11,316 nt of DNA, taken from contig USNB01000023.1 in assembly GCA_900555875.1 (NCBI GenBank), forward strand, positions 1-11,316, read 5' to 3'. A program made the position numbers and the translations under genes. Of this stretch, positions 5,701 to 11,316 are shown one piece after another. Below the pieces are notes generated by a model. It did no database searches. It was given only the letters and a program-made list of their open reading frames with translations, and was not told the origin of the DNA. Positions within the stretch are counted from its first letter, which is position 1. Every line of letters begins with the position of its first letter. This stretch comes from an uncultured Eubacteriales bacterium. GTDB lineage: Bacteria > Bacillota > Clostridia > Christensenellales > Pumilibacteraceae.

Positions 5701-7506
5701 ATGAACGACAAACAGAAAAGAAAACGCAATTTTTGCATAATCGCGCATATCGATCACGGAAAGAGTACTCTGGCCGACAGACTGATAGAAAAGACCCAGA
5801 CCGTTTCCTCCCGCGACATGGAGGACCAGTTGCTCGATTCCATGGATCTCGAACGCGAGCGGGGCATTACGATAAAGCTCACGCCCGTCCGTATGTTCTA
5901 CACCAAAGACGGGGTGGAGTACGAGCTCAATCTCATCGATACGCCCGGTCATGTGGATTTCACATACGAGGTATCGCGCAGCCTTCGCGCATGCGACGGC
6001 GCGGTGCTCGTGGTCGATGCCGCGCAAGGCGTAGAAGCGCAGACGCTTGCAAACGTCTATCTTGCCATAGATAACGATCTCGAGATCCTTCCCGTGATCA
6101 ATAAAATTGATCTTCCCAGCGCGCGCCCGGAAGAGGTCAGACAAGAGATAGAAGATGTGGTCGGGATCGACGCATCCGACGCGCCGCTCGTAAGCGCAAA
6201 AGAGGGGATAGGTATAGACGCGGTCCTGGACATGATCGTGGATAAAGTGCCGCCTCCTTCCGGCGACGAGAACGCGCCGCTGAAATGTCTTATCTTTGAC
6301 TCTTATTACGACAATTATAAAGGCGCGGTATGTCTTGTCCGCGTGATGGACGGAAAGGTCAGCGCCGGCATGCGGATAAAAATGATGGCGTCCGGACGGG
6401 TATACGACTGCGTGGAAGTAGGCGTTTTTTCTCCCAAGCCTATGCCCGTGAGCGAACTGTCGGCAGGCGATGTCGGATATATAGCCGCAAGCATAAAGGC
6501 CATTTCGGAAACGGCTCCCGGAGATACGGTAACGAATGCGGACGCACCGTGCGCAGAACCGTGCCCCGGATACAAGGAAGTACAGCCCGTAGTATACAGC
6601 GGCATTTTCCCGGTGGACGGATCGCGTTACAACGATCTTAAGGATGCGCTCGAGCGGCTCAAACTGTCGGACGCGGCTCTCCATTTCGAGCCGGAAGTGT
6701 CCGCAGCGCTCGGGTTCGGATTCAGGTGCGGATTCCTCGGTCTGCTCCATATGGAGATAATCCAGGAACGGCTGGAGCGCGAGTATAATCTGGATCTGAT
6801 CACGACTTCGCCCGGCGTTACCTATAAGGTGCATAAAACGGACGGATCGGTGGAGACCGTGACCAATCCGTGCAACCTTCCGCCACAGACGGAGATAGCA
6901 TATATTGAGGAACCTATGGTGTCGGCAGACATATTTACGCCGCCCGCATATATAGGTTCCATCATGGAGCTCTGTCAGGACAAACGCGGGATATTCGAGG
7001 ACATGCAATATCTCGATGCCGTTCGCGTGCGTATGAAATACCGCATGCCTTTGTCTGAAATAGTATATGATTTCTTCGACGGGCTTAAATCGCGCAGCCG
7101 CGGTTACGCGAGCCTCGACTATGAGCTTTCCGGTTACGAAAAAAGCGATATGGTCAAACTCGATATCCTGCTCAACGGCGAGATATGCGACGCGCTTTCA
7201 CTCATGATACATCGGGATAAAGCTCAGGCAAGAGGCCGCGCCCTTGCCGAAAAACTCAAGGAAGTCATCCCTCGGCAGCTTTTCGAGATACCCATACAGG
7301 CAGCCATAGGCGGCAAGATCATCGCCCGCGAAACGGTAAAAGCGATGCGTAAAGACGTGCTTGCAAAATGCTACGGCGGAGACGTCACGCGAAAGAAAAA
7401 GCTGCTCGAAAAGCAGAAGGAAGGTAAAAAGCGCATGAGACAGTTCGGCAGTGTGGAAATACCGTCCGAGGCGTTCATGAGCATTCTCAAACTCGACAAC
7501 GACTGA
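5701..7506 (+). CDS. lepA: Elongation factor 4 (LepA), translational GTPase
   Basis: LepA is a ribosome-associated GTPase of the EF-G-like family, described as a back-translocase and as a ribosome-biogenesis or initiation factor. The 601 residues are full length. Visible elements are P-loop AHIDHGKST at 15-23, switch I GITIK at 55-59, DTPGH at 80-84 with the catalytic His, NKID at 134-137 and SAK at 165-167. Domain 2, EF-G III/V-like domains and the basic LepA-specific C-terminal domain ending in SVEIPSEAF-x-SILK follow. The start is fixed within one codon: an in-frame TAG at 5695-5697 leaves only CTG 5698 or ATG 5701, and the family begins here. No Shine-Dalgarno sequence precedes it, and the promoter -10 ends only eight bases upstream. 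It heads a probable lepA-hydrolase-hemW unit. Confidence 0.98.
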   Translation: MNDKQKRKRNFCIIAHIDHGKSTLADRLIEKTQTVSSRDMEDQLLDSMDLERERGITIKLTPVRMFYTKDGVEYELNLIDTPGHVDFTYEVSRSLRACDGAVLVVDAAQGVEAQTLANVYLAIDNDLEILPVINKIDLPSARPEEVRQEIEDVVGIDASDAPLVSAKEGIGIDAVLDMIVDKVPPPSGDENAPLKCLIFDSYYDNYKGAVCLVRVMDGKVSAGMRIKMMASGRVYDCVEVGVFSPKPMPVSELSAGDVGYIAASIKAISETAPGDTVTNADAPCAEPCPGYKEVQPVVYSGIFPVDGSRYNDLKDALERLKLSDAALHFEPEVSAALGFGFRCGFLGLLHMEIIQERLEREYNLDLITTSPGVTYKVHKTDGSVETVTNPCNLPPQTEIAYIEEPMVSADIFTPPAYIGSIMELCQDKRGIFEDMQYLDAVRVRMKYRMPLSEIVYDFFDGLKSRSRGYASLDYELSGYEKSDMVKLDILLNGEICDALSLMIHRDKAQARGRALAEKLKEVIPRQLFEIPIQAAIGGKIIARETVKAMRKDVLAKCYGGDVTRKKKLLEKQKEGKKRMRQFGSVEIPSEAFMSILKLDND

Positions 7507-7519
7507 CGGATCGCTTTAT

Positions 7520-8074
7520 ATGAAAAAGATCATAGACATTTCTGCGGCGATACCGGGCTGCCGCGTTTATCCCGGCGATCCGGCTCCGAAGCTGGTCAAA
7601 GTGCGCACAGTCGACCGTGACGGATGCGATCTGACCGAAATATCCGTGTGTGCGCATAACGGCACGCACGTGGATGCGCCCTGCCATTTCATACGCGGTG
7701 GCGGCGGCGCGGAGAGCATAGAGCTTTCATCGTGTATGGGCAGATGCGTGGTGACCGACAGCGCGGAAAATGCGCTTCGCGCGGCGCGGAACGGAGAGGA
7801 GCGCATCATTCTCAAAGGCTGCGACGTTACGGCTGAAGAGGCCGAAGAGCTGGCGTCGCGCATCCGGCTGCTCGGTACCGACGGACTCAGCTTCGGCGAA
7901 GCCTGCGGTAAACAGGCGGCTGTGCACACGGCGCTTCTCGGCAAAGGTGTAGTTCTTCTCGAAGGGCTTGAGCTCGGTGAAGTAAAGTGCGGAACGTATG
8001 AGCTGATAGCCCTTCCGCTCAGACTTACGGGCAGTGACGGAAGTCCCGTAAGGGCGGTGCTCATCGATGACTGA
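7520..8074 (+). CDS. Cyclase/arylformamidase-family metal-dependent hydrolase
   Basis: The 184-residue protein belongs to the putative cyclase family that includes KynB kynurenine formamidase. The metal-site signature is visible: H46-N-G-T-H50-V-D52-A-P-C-H56, plus H136 (VHTALL) and E148 in LLEGLEL. The family C-terminal pattern GTYELIALPLRL, G-x-DGSPVRAVL closes the protein. It is shorter than many family members because the middle segment (about 70-118) is compact. Substrate cannot be read from sequence. No kynurenine-pathway gene is nearby, so a generic amidase/hydrolase call is safer than kynB. The start follows lepA by 13 bases with only a weak GGAT upstream, suggesting coupling to lepA translation. 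Its end overlaps the hemW start by eight bases. Confidence 0.88.
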   Translation: MKKIIDISAAIPGCRVYPGDPAPKLVKVRTVDRDGCDLTEISVCAHNGTHVDAPCHFIRGGGGAESIELSSCMGRCVVTDSAENALRAARNGEERIILKGCDVTAEEAEELASRIRLLGTDGLSFGEACGKQAAVHTALLGKGVVLLEGLELGEVKCGTYELIALPLRLTGSDGSPVRAVLIDD

Positions 8075-9179
8075 CCTCGGTATTTATATACATATACCGT
8101 TCTGTAACGCGAAGTGTTCGTACTGCGATTTCGTGTCGGCAGTGTGCCCTGACGGCGTGAAAGAACGGTATTTTGCACGTCTGGGAGAGGAAATAGCCGA
8201 TATCGGCAGACAGGGCATCGCGGACGGTTATATCGTTTCCACCGTATATATTGGCGGCGGAACGCCTTCGAGCGTGAATGAGAGATATATTATCGGCTGT
8301 CTTGACGAACTGCGCGCCGTATTCGCTTTTTCCGAAGACTGCGAGATATCCGTCGAAGCAAATCCGGAGTCGCTCGATATCAACAAGGCAAAAGCATACG
8401 CCGGAGCGGGAGTAAACAGGATAAGCTTAGGGCTGCAGTCTGCGTCGGACGACATTCTCGCCGCAATAGGACGCATACACACGCTGAGCGATTTCCTTCA
8501 TGCGGCGGACGTCGCCCAAAGCGTATTTCCGCGGGTATCGGCGGATATGATGCTCGCTTTGCCGGGACAGACCATGCGTGACGTCGAAAAGACCGTCAGA
8601 CTGCTCGCCGGCAGGGAATTCGGACATATTTCGGCTTATTCTCTGAAAGTGGAAGAGGGAACGCCGTTGCAAAAAAGAGGATACGTGCCTGACGAGGATA
8701 TTGCCGCAGACATGTACGATCTTACGCGGGGACTTCTCGAAGAATACGGATATTCATGGTATGAAGTGAGCAATTTCGCGCTGCCGGGCAACGAATGCCG
8801 TCACAATATGAGATATTGGACTCGCGGCGAATATCTCGGTCTCGGCGCCGCGGCGCATTCGTTTATAGGCAACGAGCGGATCGTGCGCACTTCCGATGTA
8901 GGCGCGTATATCGCGGGGGCGGGGATATCCGAACGGCATTTTATCCCGCCGCAGAGCGACGAAGCTGCGGAAGAGACGATAATGCTTGCCATCCGGACAA
9001 AAAACGGGATAGATCTTGCGGATTTTTTCAGACGTTTCGGAAGAGACCTGGCAGAAGAGAAACGCGGCGAGATAGCGGAGTTATCCGAATACGGATATCT
9101 GTCCGTGACAGACGGTCATATCCGGCTTACGGACAAAGGCTTATATGTCATGAACGAGATCATAATAAGGCTGACCTGA
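8067..9179 (+). CDS. hemW: Radical SAM heme chaperone HemW (coproporphyrinogen III oxidase-like)
   Basis: HemW proteins carry a radical SAM [4Fe-4S] cluster and bind heme for delivery to target enzymes. They were long misannotated as oxygen-independent coproporphyrinogen oxidase HemN. The 370-residue product has C13-NAK-C17-SY-C20 followed by D-F, so it lacks the extra fourth cysteine (CX3CX2CXC) typical of true HemN. It also has GGGTPS at 63-68, the SAM-binding SVEANPES (95-102) and GVNRISLGLQS (115-125) segments, and the HNxxYW motif at 246-251 linked to heme binding in HemW. A winged-helix-like C-terminal part follows (about 300-370). Start ATG 8067 lies inside the preceding gene's end, with AAGGGCGG at 8050-8057 upstream, so translation is coupled. 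A terminator hairpin encloses its stop codon. Confidence 0.95.
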   Translation: MTDLGIYIHIPFCNAKCSYCDFVSAVCPDGVKERYFARLGEEIADIGRQGIADGYIVSTVYIGGGTPSSVNERYIIGCLDELRAVFAFSEDCEISVEANPESLDINKAKAYAGAGVNRISLGLQSASDDILAAIGRIHTLSDFLHAADVAQSVFPRVSADMMLALPGQTMRDVEKTVRLLAGREFGHISAYSLKVEEGTPLQKRGYVPDEDIAADMYDLTRGLLEEYGYSWYEVSNFALPGNECRHNMRYWTRGEYLGLGAAAHSFIGNERIVRTSDVGAYIAGAGISERHFIPPQSDEAAEETIMLAIRTKNGIDLADFFRRFGRDLAEEKRGEIAELSEYGYLSVTDGHIRLTDKGLYVMNEIIIRLT

Positions 9180-9193
9180 ACGTCGGCCTTTTT
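9167..9193 (+). terminator. Intrinsic terminator overlapping the hemW stop codon
   Basis: AAGGCTGAC (9167-9175) pairs with GTCGGCCTT (9182-9190), a nine-base stem with one G-T pair and a six-base loop. It runs into five T residues (9189-9193). The hemW TGA lies in the loop. This should insulate the lepA-hydrolase-hemW unit from the heat-shock operon, which has its own promoter. Confidence 0.8.
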
Positions 9194-9229
9194 CTGCGCG
9201 AAAAATTTTACGAAATGTGCTTAAAACGG

Positions 9230-9258
9230 TTGACATGCGTGCATACTTGTGATAAGAT
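9230..9258 (+). promoter_or_regulatory. Sigma-A-type promoter of hrcA-grpE-dnaK operon
   Basis: The -35 box TTGACA (9230-9235) is a perfect consensus and TAAGAT (9253-9258) is a good -10, with an exact 17-base spacer. An A/T-rich stretch at 9201-9210 lies upstream and could act as an UP-like element. Transcription should begin near 9265, inside the CIRCE element, which is the usual arrangement for HrcA repression. Confidence 0.88.
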
Positions 9259-9285
9259 TTAGCAGACAAACGATGAGAGTGCTAA
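9259..9285. promoter_or_regulatory. CIRCE operator for HrcA (imperfect left arm)
   Basis: The canonical CIRCE is TTAGCACTC-N9-GAGTGCTAA. Here the left arm TTAGCAGAC (9259-9267) matches 7 of 9 positions, the spacer is exactly nine bases (9268-9276), and the right arm GAGTGCTAA (9277-9285) is perfect. It begins directly after the -10 box and precedes hrcA, so HrcA binding would block initiation and autoregulate the operon. Confidence 0.92.
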
Positions 9286-9308
9286 GGCTCTCTGTTCGCG
9301 AGTGCTAA
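9282..9308. promoter_or_regulatory. Possible second, degenerate CIRCE half-site
   Basis: A second perfect GAGTGCTAA lies at 9300-9308, 23 bases after the first. At the correct nine-base spacing its left arm would be CTAAGGCTC (9282-9290), matching only 5 of 9 consensus positions and overlapping the first element's right arm. It may be a weak second HrcA site or the remnant of a duplication. It ends 17 bases before the hrcA ATG. Confidence 0.55.
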
Positions 9309-9325
9309 CGTCGGAGAACGTTGAA

Positions 9326-10363
9326 ATGGGACTTTCCGAAAGAAAAGAAAAGATAATCAAAGCGGTGGTGGACAGCTATATAGACAGCTGCGAACCCGTT
9401 TCGAGTGCGGACATAAAGGAGCATCATCTGCCCGCGCTCTCCACCGCTACCATACGAAACGAGCTGGCTATGCTTGAAGAAATGGGTTATCTTGATCAGC
9501 CGCACACATCTGCGGGCAGGGTGCCGACTGCGAGCGCTTATCGCCTGTATGTGGAAAAGCTCATGCCCGAGCGTAAACTCACGCCCACCGATATCGCCAT
9601 AGTCCGTAAATATTTCGACAATAAAGTGACAGAGATAGGCGACGTGCTTCGTTCTACGGCAAAGGTCATAAGCGAGATAACGCATCTTACGGGCATAGCA
9701 TACGTATCCGATGTGTCGGACGCGGTCGTGGATAACATCAAGATCGTAAAGCTGACTCCGGATAAAGCGCTTGCCGTGGTCGTCACCAATCTCGGAGTGC
9801 TGAAGGACGCAATGCTGCATACGGCTGAAGATATGCCCGACGAGTATTACAGATCGGCATCGACGTTCATATCGCACGCATTCAGCGGTCACAGCATAGG
9901 AGAGATCGTTGAGGACGACGGTCTTGTCGAAAGGATAACCGACGAATACCGCAAAGTATTCGACATCGTGGTAGAAGTCCTTAAAACGTATATGGAGGAC
10001 GATAAACGCAGCGTCGTTCTCGAGGGCAGCAGCAAACTGCTCGAGCAGCCTGAATATTCGGATGTCGAAAAGGCGAAAGAGATGTTCGCTCTCCTTGAAT
10101 CCAAAGAGAAACTGATCAGCGCCGCCGACGGTAAGGGCGATATCGGATTGTCGATCAATATAGCTCCGTGCAGGGAGGGAGATGGAAATCCCGAATGCGC
10201 GGTCGTGACCGCGGACCTGACGAAGAACGGAGTAAAAATAGGCAAAGCCGGCGTGATCGGTCCTATAAGAATGGATTATTCAAGGATAGTTTCCGTCCTT
10301 GAGTATATAGAGAAAACGGTGGGTGAACTGCCCTCGGGCGGCGAAAACGCCGAAGAAAAATAA
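9326..10363 (+). CDS. hrcA: Heat-inducible transcription repressor HrcA
   Basis: HrcA is the dimeric repressor of class I heat-shock genes; it binds CIRCE operators and depends on GroEL for activity in the species studied. The 345-residue protein has the N-terminal winged-helix DNA-binding domain (about 1-75), with SERKEKIIKAVVDSYI, LSTATIRNELAMLEEMGYL and HTSAGRVPT-x-x-AYRLYV. The GAF-like dimerisation and inserted domains follow, with the C-terminal GPIRMDYSR-x-VSVLEYI pattern. ATG 9326 is chosen, with GGAG at 9313-9316 and a 9-base spacer. An upstream in-frame GTG at 9302 lies inside the second CIRCE half-site and has no ribosome binding site. It is the first gene of the operon and is probably autorepressed. 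Confidence 0.97.
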   Translation: MGLSERKEKIIKAVVDSYIDSCEPVSSADIKEHHLPALSTATIRNELAMLEEMGYLDQPHTSAGRVPTASAYRLYVEKLMPERKLTPTDIAIVRKYFDNKVTEIGDVLRSTAKVISEITHLTGIAYVSDVSDAVVDNIKIVKLTPDKALAVVVTNLGVLKDAMLHTAEDMPDEYYRSASTFISHAFSGHSIGEIVEDDGLVERITDEYRKVFDIVVEVLKTYMEDDKRSVVLEGSSKLLEQPEYSDVEKAKEMFALLESKEKLISAADGKGDIGLSINIAPCREGDGNPECAVVTADLTKNGVKIGKAGVIGPIRMDYSRIVSVLEYIEKTVGELPSGGENAEEK

Positions 10364-10376
10364 ACGGAGTCTTGTT

Positions 10377-10934
10377 ATGGAAGAAGAGGAAAAGAAGACC
10401 GCCGGGGAAGAGTGCGGATCCGAGGAATGCGAATCGGATACGATAGACCTTACATCCCGTATCAACGATCTCGAAGAGATGCTTGAAAAATCCGCGGCGG
10501 AAAGCGAAAAGAATCTCGCCCGCGCAAAAGATCTCAACGCCATGTACGTTCGTCTGCAGGCGGATTTCGACAATTATAAAAAAAGAACGAACGAACAGCT
10601 CGGAAAAATGCGCGACGAAGGCATATTCTCTGTAATGGAAAAGATCCTTCCCATTGCAGACGTCATCGACAATGCGCTCGGAATGATCAAAGACGAGAGC
10701 GTAGCGCAGGGCGTAAGGATGATAAGCCGCGAACTTGAAAACGTGATGAGCGCATTCGGAGTAACGGAGATCAAAGCGCTCGGCAAACCATTCGATCCGG
10801 AACTGCATGAAGCCATACTCAAAGTGCCGTGCGAGAAAGAAGGTATGTCGGGCTGCGTCACTGAAGTATTCCGCAAGGGATATATGATAGGCGATAAAGT
10901 ATTGCGTCATTGCGTGGTCAAAGTCGCCGAATAA
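10377..10934 (+). CDS. grpE: GrpE nucleotide exchange factor
   Basis: GrpE is the homodimeric co-chaperone that releases ADP from DnaK. The 185-residue product has an acidic, disordered N terminus (about 1-25), a long coiled-coil helix (about 26-88), then the four-helix and C-terminal beta-wing regions. Family signatures are ADFDNYKKR at 62-70, LPIADVIDNAL at 91-101, FDPELHEAI at 139-147, and GYMIGDKVLRHCVVKVA near the end. I start it at ATG 10377, which has GGAG at 10366-10369 seven bases upstream. The earlier in-frame ATG at 10323 lies within hrcA and would add an unrelated basic extension. The gap to hrcA is 13 bases, so they are co-transcribed. Confidence 0.97.
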   Translation: MEEEEKKTAGEECGSEECESDTIDLTSRINDLEEMLEKSAAESEKNLARAKDLNAMYVRLQADFDNYKKRTNEQLGKMRDEGIFSVMEKILPIADVIDNALGMIKDESVAQGVRMISRELENVMSAFGVTEIKALGKPFDPELHEAILKVPCEKEGMSGCVTEVFRKGYMIGDKVLRHCVVKVAE

Positions 10935-10935
10935 C

Positions 10936-10953
10936 AAAATAGAATTCAATTTT
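10936..10953. repeat. AT-rich palindrome between grpE and dnaK
   Basis: AAAATAGAATTCAATTTT is an 18-base inverted repeat with a single mismatched pair. It lies two bases after the grpE stop and one base before the dnaK ribosome binding region. A weak RNA hairpin here could influence processing or dnaK translation, but the AT content makes it unstable and no T-run follows. Function is unproven. Confidence 0.35.
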
Positions 10954-10969
10954 CGGAGGAACATATATC

Positions 10970-11316
10970 ATGGGTAAGATAATAGGTATCGACCTCGGCA
11001 CTACAAACTCGTGCGTAGCCGTCCTTGAGGGCGGCGATCCCGTAGTCATCCCCAATTCGGAGGGAGCAAGAACGACCCCGTCCGTAGTGGGATTTTCCAA
11101 AGACGGCGAACGTCTTGTCGGTCAGGTGGCTAAGCGTCAGGCGGTAGCGAACCCCGAAAAGACGGTCATATCCATAAAGAGGGATATGGGATCGGACAGA
11201 AAGATAAAGATAGACGATAAGACGTATTCTCCGCAGGAGATATCCGCGATGATACTGTCTAAACTCAAGCAGGATGCAGAAGCCTACATCGGCGAGCCGG
11301 TCACGCAGGCAGTCAT
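10970..11316 (+). CDS. dnaK: Chaperone protein DnaK (Hsp70), N-terminal part, cut by window end
   Basis: Only the first 115 codons are present and the frame runs open to the right edge. The Hsp70 ATPase domain start is clear: GKIIGIDLGTTNSCVAVLEGG with the phosphate-1 loop at 6-14, IPNSEG and TPSVV at 27-40, then VGQVAKRQAV-NPEKTV-SIKRDMG. The segment SIKRDMGSDRKIKIDDKTYSPQEISA is short and lacks the roughly 24-residue insert found in proteobacterial DnaKs at this place. This is a known marker of monoderm (Gram-positive) DnaK. GGAGG at 10955-10959 precedes the ATG by ten bases and is the strongest ribosome binding site of the operon. The gene lies 35 bases after grpE and is probably followed by dnaJ outside the window. 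Confidence 0.97.
   Translation, partial: MGKIIGIDLGTTNSCVAVLEGGDPVVIPNSEGARTTPSVVGFSKDGERLVGQVAKRQAVANPEKTVISIKRDMGSDRKIKIDDKTYSPQEISAMILSKLKQDAEAYIGEPVTQAV

Noticed and set aside
5671..7008. 445-codon open frame on the minus strand inside lepA
   Set aside because: It is a shadow of lepA caused by codon bias that removes stop codons from the opposite frame. The translation is Arg/His/Tyr-rich with no family motifs, while the + strand has a full LepA.
8067..9179. Annotating this as oxygen-independent coproporphyrinogen III oxidase HemN
   Set aside because: The cysteine motif is CX3CX2C followed by D-F, without the extra cysteine of HemN, and HNxxYW is present, which indicates HemW.
9302..9325. 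GTG start for hrcA inside the second CIRCE half-site
   Set aside because: It has no Shine-Dalgarno sequence. ATG 9326 has GGAG and gives the standard HrcA N terminus.
10323..10376. Upstream ATG start for grpE
   Set aside because: It is within hrcA coding sequence and adds a basic, unrelated stretch. ATG 10377 has a good ribosome binding site and the typical acidic start.

Overview
The window is a compact chromosomal stretch in which every gene lies on the + strand. It looks like a monoderm Bacillota genome, probably a clostridial lineage. The reasons are the lepA-hemW-hrcA-grpE-dnaK gene order, the CIRCE/HrcA heat-shock control, the short DnaK ATPase-domain segment that lacks the insert of Gram-negative DnaKs, the GGAG-type ribosome binding sites and the frequent ATA/AGA/AGG codons at moderate GC. 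The family-level placement is inference and I do not name a species.

Region 1 (1-4506) is the 3' half of an F1Fo ATP synthase operon: atpA, atpG, atpD, atpC (alpha, gamma, beta, epsilon), tightly packed and translationally coupled. The most unusual feature of the window is here. The alpha ORF carries about 80 extra N-terminal residues that read clearly as the C-terminal, stator-binding domain of the delta subunit (AtpH/OSCP). It is therefore a delta-alpha fusion. The frame is still open at the left edge of the window, so the fusion may include full-length delta. A hairpin plus T-run after atpC probably ends the operon.

Region 2 (4507-5700) holds one stand-alone DUF1848 gene with a radical-SAM-like CX3CX2C cluster near its C terminus. 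Its correct start is an internal ATG with a strong ribosome binding site. The gap after it holds a good sigma-A-type promoter for lepA. This promoter sits so close to the lepA ATG that the transcript should be leaderless or nearly so, and no Shine-Dalgarno sequence is present.

Region 3 (5701-9193) is lepA (elongation factor 4), a small cyclase/arylformamidase-family hydrolase, and hemW (radical SAM heme chaperone). The last two overlap, and a terminator hairpin encloses the hemW stop codon. The hydrolase is an insertion into an otherwise classical lepA-hemW neighbourhood.

Region 4 (9194-11316) is the class I heat-shock operon: a TTGACA/TAAGAT promoter, a CIRCE operator with a second GAGTGCTAA half-site downstream, hrcA, grpE, and the first 115 codons of dnaK, cut by the window edge. 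HrcA should repress the operon through CIRCE. GrpE is the nucleotide-exchange factor for DnaK.

No tRNA, rRNA, CRISPR array or mobile element was seen, and no gene-free gap exceeds 175 bases.
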